From the NCBI GenBank assembly GCA_016936695.1, contig JAFGXK010000136.1:1-9438 (forward strand): 9,438 bases of DNA, read 5' to 3'. Positions 1 through 5,897 of the stretch are shown one piece after another. This DNA is from Bacteroidales bacterium (GTDB taxonomy: Bacteria; Bacteroidota; Bacteroidia; Bacteroidales; VadinHA17). The first letter of the stretch is position 1. The number at the start of each line of letters is the position of its first letter. Below the pieces are notes generated by a model. That model saw only the letters and a list, made by a program, of their open reading frames with translations, was not told the origin of the DNA and searched no databases. A program made the position numbers and the translations under genes.

Positions 1-591
1 CAGGTGCGCGCGATGTTCGAAGCAACAGTCGAACTGCTTAAGGAGAAGAAAAATCCTAAACCAGAACTTATGGTTCCTGTTACCTGCGATGTTTCCGAAT
101 TGGTTGTCACCAAAAAAGTTGTGGATGCAGTATATGAAGAAGTCCTCAGGAAATCCGGTCTCAAGAAGATAGATTACAAATACGGGACCATGATCGAAAT
201 TCCGAGGGCAACCCTTCTGGCCGACGAAATGGCAAAATCAGCCGAGTTCTTCTCGTTCGGAACAAACGATCTCACACAGATGACTTTCGGCTTCAGCCGC
301 GACGACATCGGTGGATTCCTCCACGATTATCTCGACAAGAAAATGCTTGCAAACGATCCGTTCCAGACAATCGACCAGGCAGGTGTCGGTCAGCTCATAA
401 CCATGTCGGTCCAGAAAGGACGCGCAACCAGGCCTGACCTGAAGATCGGAATCTGCGGCGAACAGGGCGGCGACCCTGCATCAGTGGAGTTCTGCTTCAA
501 AAACGGACTTACCTATGTCAGCTGCAGCCCGTTCAGGGTGCCAATTGCCAGGCTTGCTGCAGCACAGGCATCTATCAAATACGGGAAATAA
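1..591 (+). CDS. ppdK: Pyruvate, phosphate dikinase, C-terminal part (5' end outside window)
   Basis: Partial gene: the reading frame is open from the left edge, and 196 codons of an enzyme that is normally about 870-910 residues are present. PPDK interconverts pyruvate + ATP + Pi with PEP + AMP + PPi in the cytosol. The fragment is the end of the PEP/pyruvate-binding TIM barrel. Visible motifs are GTMIEIPRA (nt 184-210, with the family's metal-binding Glu), FFSFGTNDLTQ (nt 247-279, with the metal-binding Asp), and GICGEQGGDP (nt 445-474). The last carries the catalytic Cys (codon 454-456) that protonates the enolate. The common form of this motif is GICGEHGG; Gln replaces His here, which I regard as a tolerated variant. 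The end reads SCSPFRVPIARLAAAQA, the typical PPDK C-terminus, so the 3' end is intact. The AAAQA tail and the FGTNDLTQ form favour PPDK over the related PEP synthase or PTS enzyme I. The gene is followed by a strong terminator and by pckA, another PEP enzyme. Confidence 0.96.
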   Translation, partial: QVRAMFEATVELLKEKKNPKPELMVPVTCDVSELVVTKKVVDAVYEEVLRKSGLKKIDYKYGTMIEIPRATLLADEMAKSAEFFSFGTNDLTQMTFGFSRDDIGGFLHDYLDKKMLANDPFQTIDQAGVGQLITMSVQKGRATRPDLKIGICGEQGGDPASVEFCFKNGLTYVSCSPFRVPIARLAAAQASIKYGK

Positions 592-610
592 TCTTTTTTC
601 CCGAACCAGC

Positions 611-640
611 AAAAAAGGGCATCTCCGGATGCCCTTTTTT
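611..640 (+). terminator. Rho-independent terminator after ppdK
   Basis: Perfect inverted repeat with 13-bp arms (611-623 and 628-640) around a TCCG loop. The core GGGCATC/GATGCCC is flanked by an A6 run on the left and a T6 run on the right. It begins 19 bases after the ppdK stop. The A/T flanks make it symmetric, so it could act in both directions, but no minus-strand gene reads into it in this window. Confidence 0.9.
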
Positions 641-657
641 GTTTATAATTTTATTGA

Positions 658-665
658 TACATTTG
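658..665 (+). promoter_or_regulatory. Candidate Bacteroidota -7 box for pckA
   Basis: TACATTTG is an exact match to the Bacteroidota primary sigma-factor -7 consensus TAnnTTTG. It lies 29 bases before the pckA ATG and just after the ppdK terminator, so pckA probably has its own promoter. The only TTTG upstream (638-641) lies in the terminator T-run and is closer than the usual -33 spacing, so the -33 element is unconvincing. Confidence 0.5.
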
Positions 666-694
666 AGTTGAATTTCTAATTAAAATACCCGATT

Positions 695-2314
695 ATGGTA
701 TCTGCAGAGGATCTGAAAAAATACGGAATCGACGATGTTCAGGAGATTGTTTACAATCCAACATACAATACCCTCTTTGCCGAAGAAACCAAACCCGGAC
801 TAACAGGTTATGAGAAGGGCTTTATTACCCGGACAGGAGCGATATCAGTCGATACCGGTGTCTTCACAGGCCGTTCACCAAGCGACAAATACATTGTTCT
901 CGACGACACAACGCGTGATACTGTTTGGTGGAAATCAGAAAAAGCAAAAGTATCTGATAACAAACCCATTAACATCGATATCTGGGAACATTGCAGAAAA
1001 CTTGCTGCAAAACAACTTTCCGGAAAACGGCTTTTCGTTGTTGATTGTTTCTGCGGAGCCAACATTAATTCACGTCTTTCGGTGAGATTCGTGGTCGAAG
1101 TGGCATGGCAGGCCCACTTTGTTAAAAACATGTTCATCAGGCCCGACGAAAAGGAACTCGAAGAATTCACTCCCGACTTTGTGGTTCTGATGGCCTCGAA
1201 GACCACCAATCCCGACTGGAAAAAACAGGGCCTCCACTCCGAAAACTTTGTCTTCTTCAACCTTACATCAGGTATGGCAGTTATCGGCGGCTCATGGTAT
1301 GGCGGGGAGATGAAGAAAGGCCTGTTCTCGGTAATGAATTATCACCTCCCGCTGAAAGGAATTGCTGCAATGCATTGCTCAGCCAATGTTGGAAGGAAAG
1401 GAGATGTGGCAATATTCTTCGGGCTCTCGGGAACAGGAAAAACAACCCTTTCAACAGATCCCGACAGAGCTCTTATAGGTGACGATGAACATGGCTGGGA
1501 CGACGACGGAATATTCAACTTCGAAGGAGGATGCTATGCGAAATGCATCAACCTGAGCAAGAAGAACGAACCCGATATCTACAACGCTATCCGCAGGGAT
1601 GCCCTGCTTGAGAACCTGGTCGTCCTTCCCGACGGAACGATCGACTTTGCTGACGACTCTAAAACTGAAAACACCAGGGTATCATACCCCATATACCATA
1701 TAAATAATATTGTAAAGCCGGTTTCCAAAGGAGGCCATGCAAAAAAGGTGATCTTCCTGACAGCCGACACATTCGGAGTACTGCCTCCCGTCAGTCTCCT
1801 TACAGAAGAACAGACAAAATACTATTTCCTGAGCGGCTACACCGCAAAGGTTGCCGGAACTGAAAGAGGCATTGACGAACCGGTTCCGTCATTCTCAGCC
1901 TGCTTCGGAGCTGCCTTCCTCCTGCTCGATCCGATAATCTATGCCAACGAACTCACAAGAAAAATGAAGCAGCACGGAGCTGAAGCATGGCTGGTAAACA
2001 CCGGCTGGACCGGCGGACCTTATGGCATTGGTTCAAGGATTGACCTTCCCACAACAAGACTCATAATAAACTCGATCCTTGACGATTCAATAAAGAAGTA
2101 TGAATTCAGAAACGTACCTGTTTTCAGGCTGAAGATCCCTGAAAAGATCGAAGGCGTACGAAACAACCTGCTGGATCCTTCAGAAGCCTGGGAATCACCG
2201 GTTAGATGGCGTATTGCCGCTACCGATCTGGCACTGAAATTCATAAACAACTTCAGCAAGTTCTCATCCAACGAGGAAACAGCAGCACTCGCCGAATCAG
2301 GCCCCTCCCTTTGA
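695..2314 (+). CDS. pckA: Phosphoenolpyruvate carboxykinase (ATP)
   Basis: Complete 539-residue enzyme, about the length of E. coli PckA (540). It interconverts oxaloacetate + ATP with PEP + CO2 + ADP in the cytosol. This can serve gluconeogenesis or, in fermenting Bacteroidota, PEP carboxylation toward succinate. Active-site residues are all present at a constant offset of five from E. coli numbering: Arg60 (GVFTGRSPSDKY), Lys207/Lys208 (WYGGEMKKGLFS), His227, P-loop GLSGTGKT at 243-250 with Lys249 and Thr250, metal-binding Asp263/Asp264 (IGDDEHGW), and Arg328 (ENTRVSYP). The P-loop and DDEHGW motifs identify the ATP-dependent family rather than the GTP-dependent one. The ATG at 695 is chosen because the protein then has family length and starts shortly after a -7 promoter box. 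No Shine-Dalgarno is visible, as is usual in this phylum. A terminator separates it from ppdK, so the two are neighbours in pathway but probably separately transcribed. Confidence 0.98.
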   Translation: MVSAEDLKKYGIDDVQEIVYNPTYNTLFAEETKPGLTGYEKGFITRTGAISVDTGVFTGRSPSDKYIVLDDTTRDTVWWKSEKAKVSDNKPINIDIWEHCRKLAAKQLSGKRLFVVDCFCGANINSRLSVRFVVEVAWQAHFVKNMFIRPDEKELEEFTPDFVVLMASKTTNPDWKKQGLHSENFVFFNLTSGMAVIGGSWYGGEMKKGLFSVMNYHLPLKGIAAMHCSANVGRKGDVAIFFGLSGTGKTTLSTDPDRALIGDDEHGWDDDGIFNFEGGCYAKCINLSKKNEPDIYNAIRRDALLENLVVLPDGTIDFADDSKTENTRVSYPIYHINNIVKPVSKGGHAKKVIFLTADTFGVLPPVSLLTEEQTKYYFLSGYTAKVAGTERGIDEPVPSFSACFGAAFLLLDPIIYANELTRKMKQHGAEAWLVNTGWTGGPYGIGSRIDLPTTRLIINSILDDSIKKYEFRNVPVFRLKIPEKIEGVRNNLLDPSEAWESPVRWRIAATDLALKFINNFSKFSSNEETAALAESGPSL

Positions 2315-2342
2315 ACCGAGGCAGGCTCGCCGAAGGCAACCA

Positions 2343-2398
2343 CTGAAACTCTGAAACCCTGAAACACTGAAACCTTTACGCCCTAACGCCTTAACTCC
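2343..2398 (+). repeat. Seven-unit octamer-periodic repeat in the pckA-plsY spacer
   Basis: Seven consecutive 8-base units in one phase. CTGAAAC plus a variable eighth base starts at 2343, 2351, 2359 and 2367. TTTACGCC follows at 2375, CTAACGCC at 2383 and TTAACTCC at 2391. The first four units differ only at the last base; the last three form a second, related block built on (C/T)TAACgCC. The array ends six bases before the plsY start codon. Its function is unknown; it may be a slippage-prone simple repeat or an untranslated leader element. Confidence 0.8.
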
Positions 2399-2404
2399 TT
2401 TCTC

Positions 2405-3046
2405 ATGAACATCCCAATCCTCCTTCTGGTCATAGTCCTTGCCTACCTAATTGGTTCGATCGCTACTGCAGTGTGGGTAGGAAAGATATTCCACAAGGTT
2501 GATGTCAGGGAGCACGGGAGCGGAAATGCAGGAGCAACAAATGTAATAAGGGTACTGGGGTGGAAAACCGGTGTGCCTGTTCTCCTGATCGATGTTCTAA
2601 AGGGCTGGTTTGCAGCCATGCTGCCAGTTTTCCTGAACATGGCCGACCAGGGCAGTGCAATGCTTACTAATTACCAGATCATTGCAGGACTGGCGACTGT
2701 TGTCGGACACGTCTACCCGGTATTTGCCGGATTCCGCGGCGGCAAGGGTGTTGCCACAATTTTCGGCGTTCTCCTTGCCATTCACCCGCTTGTGACCATT
2801 TCGTGCTTCGGAGTATTCCTCTGCGTATTTCTTATATCAGGCTATATTTCCCTGGGATCGATGACTGCCGGAATTTCTTTCCCCGTTCTTCTTTTCTTTT
2901 TCTTCGACACACCTTCGGTTTACCTGAAGATATTTTCGGTTGTGGTAGCTCTTGCGCTCCTTTATACACATAGGCATAACATCAGTCGTCTCCTGAAGGG
3001 AGAAGAGTCAAAGCTTATCAAGTCCCGCTCCTCAAGAAACAAGTGA
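2405..3046 (+). CDS. plsY: Glycerol-3-phosphate acyltransferase PlsY
   Basis: Complete 213-residue integral inner-membrane enzyme, near the family's usual length of about 200. It transfers the acyl group from acyl-phosphate (made by PlsX) to glycerol-3-phosphate, giving lysophosphatidate, the first committed step of phospholipid synthesis. The three PlsY motifs are visible: HGSGNAGATNVIR at residues 37-49, GHVYPVFAGFRGGKGVAT at 101-118 (the Gly-rich acyl-phosphate/G3P site), and YTHRHNISRLLKGEE at 187-201. Hydrophobic segments lie at about 3-24, 53-76, 88-105, 112-150 and 155-188, fitting the multi-pass topology. The C-terminus is a short basic tail. The gene follows pckA by 90 bases of repeat-containing spacer with no terminator seen, so readthrough from pckA is possible. 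No plsX lies nearby. It ends 27 bases from the end of the convergent protease gene. Confidence 0.96.
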   Translation: MNIPILLLVIVLAYLIGSIATAVWVGKIFHKVDVREHGSGNAGATNVIRVLGWKTGVPVLLIDVLKGWFAAMLPVFLNMADQGSAMLTNYQIIAGLATVVGHVYPVFAGFRGGKGVATIFGVLLAIHPLVTISCFGVFLCVFLISGYISLGSMTAGISFPVLLFFFFDTPSVYLKIFSVVVALALLYTHRHNISRLLKGEESKLIKSRSSRNK

Positions 3047-3073
3047 TCTGAACGATAACTGAAGCTGCCGGAA

Positions 3074-4018
3074 TCAATACTGTTCAAGCAGCTGAATCCT
3101 TTTCTCTATAGGCGGATGGGTTGCAAAGAGATTGGCAAAAGAAAACGAAGTCTTTTTCTCTTCCGGTTCACCGGGATTATCTATAAACATCTGGGCGACA
3201 TCCTTTCGTTTTACTGCTTCTATGGTGGGATCAACAGAAATCTTGCGCAGGGCTGAAGCAAGCGACTGAGGCCTCCGGGTAAGCTCTGCAGAGCCGGCGT
3301 CGGCAAGGAATTCGCGCTTCCTCGAAAGGGCAAACCTGAAAAGTGAAGCCAGCAGATAACCGACGAGCGCAAGCATCAGTGCAATGAGTATACCGCCGCC
3401 TTCCTTCTTTCCCTTTCCGAGGCTTCCAAAACGGAGAGAGCGGAAAAGCATCTCGGTAATAAATGCAAAGATCCCCACAAAGACTATGGAAATTATAAGA
3501 AGCCTGACATCCCTGTTCCGGATGTGAGTCAGTTCATGGGCGATCACTGCTTCAAGCTCGTCATCCCCGAGTTTATCGATAATGCCGCGCGAAAGGGAAA
3601 TTGTATAGGTGTTCTCATTTATCCCGCTTGCAAATGCGTTCAGCGAGTCGTCCTCGATAATATTTACTTTTGGCATCTTCATCCCGGTCGCTATGCAAAG
3701 ATTCTCCACCAGGTTATAGACTCTTTTATTCTCCTTGCGTTCAAGAGGCCTGGAATTGGTTGCGTTGTTTATAATTGCAGTATGGGAGAACCAGGCTATT
3801 GCGAACCATACTGCCACGCCGATGGTAATCCACGGTACAACGCTCAGGAATGACCGGTTAACGAATGAGAGACCCATCTCCTGGTTATCAACACCTGACG
3901 ACATGATAAGGAAAAAGAGCCAGGCAAGAGCATAAAAGACCAAAGGGAACATCAGCAGCAAAAGAACTGAGTTCACATTGTTTTTTGTTATCTGGCTCTG
4001 TAGTCCGTAATACTTCAT
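3074..4018 (-). CDS. M48 family membrane zinc metalloprotease, HtpX-like
   Basis: Complete 314-residue protein. Membrane segments are predicted at about 17-40 and 58-80 before the catalytic domain, and at about 172-192 and 208-230 within it. The active site HELTH (161-165) supplies two zinc-ligand histidines and the catalytic Glu; the third ligand is most likely Glu236 in RKREFLADAGSAEL. The C-terminal FATHPPIEKRIQLL is the usual M48 ending. HtpX-type enzymes degrade misfolded or damaged inner-membrane proteins with the active site facing the cytoplasm. The architecture fits HtpX, although the N-terminal region looks longer and more divergent than E. coli HtpX (293 residues), so I leave the symbol empty. 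The start codon lies one base after the lemA stop, so it is translated from the lemA transcript and probably coupled to it. LemA-M48 gene pairs are a recurring arrangement, which suggests joint envelope work, but no specific substrate can be named. Confidence 0.93.
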   Translation of the reverse strand: MKYYGLQSQITKNNVNSVLLLLMFPLVFYALAWLFFLIMSSGVDNQEMGLSFVNRSFLSVVPWITIGVAVWFAIAWFSHTAIINNATNSRPLERKENKRVYNLVENLCIATGMKMPKVNIIEDDSLNAFASGINENTYTISLSRGIIDKLGDDELEAVIAHELTHIRNRDVRLLIISIVFVGIFAFITEMLFRSLRFGSLGKGKKEGGGILIALMLALVGYLLASLFRFALSRKREFLADAGSAELTRRPQSLASALRKISVDPTIEAVKRKDVAQMFIDNPGEPEEKKTSFSFANLFATHPPIEKRIQLLEQY

Positions 4019-4019
4019 A

Positions 4020-4583
4020 CTAATTGAACTTGATCTGAGGCGGCTGCTCGATCACAGTGCGCTGGTCACCCAGGTCAAACATCGGCTCCCGCTTGAAATT
4101 GAACAGGGTTGCAATAATATTCGATGGGAACAACTCAGTAGCTGTGTTGAGCTCCTTGGTGGCAGAATTGAAAAATCTTCTTGCCGCGGCTATCTTGTTC
4201 TCAACGTCGGATATTTCATTCTGAAGGTCCAGGAAATTCTGGCTGGCTTTGAGGTCGGGGTAGTTTTCCACTGCAACCCGTAAACCCTGAAGAGCACTTG
4301 TCAGTTTTGTCTCTGCCTCAATTTTCTCATTAACAGTTGTTGCCTTCATTGCATTTGCACGGGCTTCAGTTATATTGATAAGCACCTCACGCTCATGCAC
4401 CATATATCCCTTAACTGCTTCCACCAGCTGAGGAATTAGATCGTGCCTCTGCTTAAGCTGAACATCCACATCGGCGAATGCCTGCTCCCTGTTGTTGCGG
4501 AGCCTTACGAGCCTGTTGTACAATGATATTGCGAAAAATACCAGAACTACAATTATTGCCAGAATTACCAGTAATATTGCCAT
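4020..4583 (-). CDS. lemA: LemA family protein
   Basis: Complete 187-residue protein of typical LemA length. One N-terminal hydrophobic anchor (about residues 2-21) is followed by a basic NRLVRLRNNREQAF stretch and a helical body. Family hallmarks are AFADVDVQLKQRHDLIPQLVEAVKGY (35-60), an ENYPDLKASQNFLDLQNEI segment (106-124), and the ENKIAAARRFFNSATKELNT segment (128-147) leading to FPSNIIA. The anchor orientation probably leaves most of the protein outside the membrane, by analogy with the family. Its biochemical role is not established; the name comes from a Listeria antigen. It is the first gene of a two-gene operon with the M48 protease (one base apart) and is divergent from rubrerythrin across a 133-bp AT-rich spacer. 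The ATG at 4583 directly precedes the anchor. I saw no TAnnTTTG box on the minus strand upstream of it. Confidence 0.94.
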   Translation of the reverse strand: MAILLVILAIIVVLVFFAISLYNRLVRLRNNREQAFADVDVQLKQRHDLIPQLVEAVKGYMVHEREVLINITEARANAMKATTVNEKIEAETKLTSALQGLRVAVENYPDLKASQNFLDLQNEISDVENKIAAARRFFNSATKELNTATELFPSNIIATLFNFKREPMFDLGDQRTVIEQPPQIKFN

Positions 4584-4642
4584 TTCTTAATTAATTAGGG
4601 TTAATAAATTTCCTTAAAGATTACAATTTGAAACTAAAGATA

Positions 4643-4661
4643 GATATTTTTGCTAAATATC
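4643..4661. promoter_or_regulatory. Inverted repeat overlapping the rubrerythrin promoter box (candidate operator)
   Basis: GATATTT (4643-4649) and AAATATC (4655-4661) form a perfect 7-bp inverted repeat with a 5-base spacer. The repeat covers the candidate -7 box at 4645-4652, where a bound repressor would block transcription. A second palindrome follows one base later. The region is very AT-rich, so chance is a real alternative. Confidence 0.4.
4645..4652 (+). promoter_or_regulatory. Candidate Bacteroidota -7 box for the rubrerythrin operon
   Basis: TATTTTTG matches TAnnTTTG exactly and lies 64 bases before the rubrerythrin ATG. A TTTG at 4627-4630 is somewhat too close to be a standard -33 element. 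The box sits inside the inverted repeat at 4643-4661. Confidence 0.4.
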
Positions 4662-4662
4662 A

Positions 4663-4676
4663 ATATCTGCAGATAT
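4663..4676. promoter_or_regulatory. 14-bp perfect palindrome upstream of rubrerythrin
   Basis: ATATCTGCAGATAT is a perfect palindrome with no spacer, located 40 bases before the rubrerythrin start and one base after the preceding inverted repeat. Together the two elements present four GATAT/ATATC half sites in 35 bases. Rubrerythrin genes are commonly peroxide- or redox-regulated, so an operator is plausible. The sequence does not obviously match the PerR/Fur box TTATAATnATTATAA. Confidence 0.4.
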
Positions 4677-4716
4677 CATAAAACAATTACATATACATTA
4701 ATCAAAAACCCTTTAT

Positions 4717-5295
4717 ATGGAAAAGAGTTTAAAAGGCACATTGACTGAAAAGAATCTTCTCAAGGCTTTTGCAGGTGAATCGCAGGCAAAGAACAGGTAT
4801 GAATTTGCCGCAAAGGTGGCAAAGGAGGAAGGTTACGAGCAGATAGCGGGGATATTCATGGAAACAGCTCTCCAGGAGCAGCAGCATGCAAAAAGGTTTT
4901 TCTCCTTCCTCGAAGGAGGAATGGTTGAAATAACCGCTGCCTATCCTGCAGGAAAGACAGGAACAACACCCGAAAACCTCGAAGCTGCAGCCGCAGGTGA
5001 ACATGAGGAATGGAACGAGCTTTATCCTGAATTTGCCAGGGTTGCTGAGGAAGAAGGATTCAAGAATATCGCCACTGCATTCAAAGCCATCGCCTCAGCA
5101 GAGAAAAACCACGAGGACAGGTACCGGAAGCTTCTTGACAACTTAATGAAAAACAAAGTGTTCGAACGCGAGGATAAGGTATTCTGGTATTGCAGGAAAT
5201 GCGGGTATGTCCATTTCGGAACAAAGGCCCTCAAGAACTGCCCTGCCTGCCTGCATCCTATGGGCTATTTCGAACTCATGGCAGAAAATTATTGA
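4717..5295 (+). CDS. rbr: Rubrerythrin (diiron ferritin-like domain plus rubredoxin domain)
   Basis: Complete 192-residue rubrerythrin of classic length and order. It is a cytosolic NADH-linked peroxidase that reduces H2O2 to water in anaerobes. The N-terminal four-helix ferritin-like domain (about 1-145) carries expected diiron ligands: Glu21 (GESQAKNRYEF), Glu54 and His57 (LQEQQHAKRF), Glu95 and Glu98 (GEHEEWN), Glu129 and His132 (SAEKNHEDRY). The C-terminal rubredoxin domain has Cys159/Cys162 (YCRKCGYVH) and Cys175/Cys178 (NCPACLHP), which bind one Fe for electron transfer. All ligands are present, so it should be active. The ATG at 4717 gives the standard start of the family (MEKSLKGT). 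It is followed three bases after its stop by a nitroreductase ATG, indicating an operon. Two palindromes near a candidate promoter box suggest regulated expression. Confidence 0.98.
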   Translation: MEKSLKGTLTEKNLLKAFAGESQAKNRYEFAAKVAKEEGYEQIAGIFMETALQEQQHAKRFFSFLEGGMVEITAAYPAGKTGTTPENLEAAAAGEHEEWNELYPEFARVAEEEGFKNIATAFKAIASAEKNHEDRYRKLLDNLMKNKVFEREDKVFWYCRKCGYVHFGTKALKNCPACLHPMGYFELMAENY

Positions 5296-5298
5296 TTG

Positions 5299-5850
5299 AT
5301 GACCGGCGGAAAAGAAATGCTTGAGCTTATTCTCAGGCGTCAGAGCGACAGAAAATACGACGAAAATCCTGTCGAACCGGAGAAGCTCGACCGTATCCTG
5401 GAGGCAGGCAGGATGGCACCTTCTGCCTGCAATGCCCAGCCCTGGAAGTTCGTAGTGGCTACAGATCAGACCATACTTGCACAACTGGCTGATGCAGCCT
5501 CGGCAAAACTGTTGGGGATGAACACGTTTGTCAGTCAGGCCCCGGTTATGATCACGATAGTCAGGGAGAAACCGAATCTCAGCTCCAGAATTGGCGGAAC
5601 AATCAAGAGCAAGGACTATTCACTTATCGATATTGGAATCGCTGCAGAGAACATTTGTCTGCAGGCAATTTCGGAAGGCCTCGGAACATGTATCATCGGA
5701 TGGTTCGACGAAGACAGGGTGAAAAGCATACTGGGAATACCTTCGTCAAAGAGAGTCGAGCTGATTATCACACTGGGCTACACGTCGGGCGATTACAGGC
5801 AGAAGAAACGGAAACCGAAAGAAGAAACGGTATCCTACAACAAATACTGA
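5299..5850 (+). CDS. Nitroreductase family FMN oxidoreductase
   Basis: Complete protein of about 183 residues with the nitroreductase fold. Proteins of this family bind FMN, usually as dimers, and use NAD(P)H to reduce nitro compounds, quinones or flavins; the physiological substrate cannot be read from sequence. The N-terminal FMN phosphate-binding signature RRQSDRKY (13-20) is followed by RMAPSACNAQPWKFVV (38-53). Near the C-terminus are GLGTCIIGWFDEDRVKSILGIP (127-148) and the strand ELIITLGY. At 183 residues it belongs to the short single-domain group. Start choice is uncertain: ATG 5299 is three bases after the rubrerythrin stop. ATG 5317 gives the common family start MLELILRR and has a purine-rich GGCGGAAAAGAA just before it. 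TTG 5296 is also in frame. Tight linkage to rubrerythrin suggests a shared redox-stress role, possibly as a flavin-dependent electron donor, which is inference only. Confidence 0.92.
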   Translation: MTGGKEMLELILRRQSDRKYDENPVEPEKLDRILEAGRMAPSACNAQPWKFVVATDQTILAQLADAASAKLLGMNTFVSQAPVMITIVREKPNLSSRIGGTIKSKDYSLIDIGIAAENICLQAISEGLGTCIIGWFDEDRVKSILGIPSSKRVELIITLGYTSGDYRQKKRKPKEETVSYNKY

Positions 5851-5877
5851 CAGGTCAAACCTGACGGCCTGCTTTTT
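5851..5877 (+). terminator. Weak terminator-like hairpin between convergent genes
   Basis: CAGGT (5851-5855) pairs with ACCTG (5859-5863), and alternatively CAGG with CCTG at 5868-5871, followed by a T5 run at 5873-5877. A second small repeat, AGGTT/AACCT, lies at 5881-5893. Stems are only 4-5 bp, so this is tentative; its place directly after the nitroreductase stop is what supports it. Confidence 0.3.
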
Positions 5878-5897
5878 CAGAGGTTAAAAACCTTATT

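Noticed and set aside
808..1260. 150-codon open frame on the minus strand inside pckA
   Set aside because: It lies entirely antisense to a well-conserved enzyme, has a Ser/Phe-rich shadow composition and resembles no family. The same applies to the other frames inside pckA, rbr and htpG.
2288..2334. 9-base direct repeat CTCGCCGAA at 2288-2296 and 2326-2334 around the pckA stop
   Set aside because: The single short pair has no further copies or inverted ends; it does not support an insertion footprint or attachment site.
2343..2398. Octamer array considered as a CRISPR
   Set aside because: Units are 8 bases in direct tandem with no spacers, far too short for CRISPR repeats, and there are no cas genes.
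3047..3093. AGCTGC/GCAGCT inverted repeat (3063-3068 and 3088-3093) as a terminator between plsY and the protease gene
   Set aside because: The loop is 19 bases, the stem is 6 bp and no T-run follows on either strand, so it was not called.
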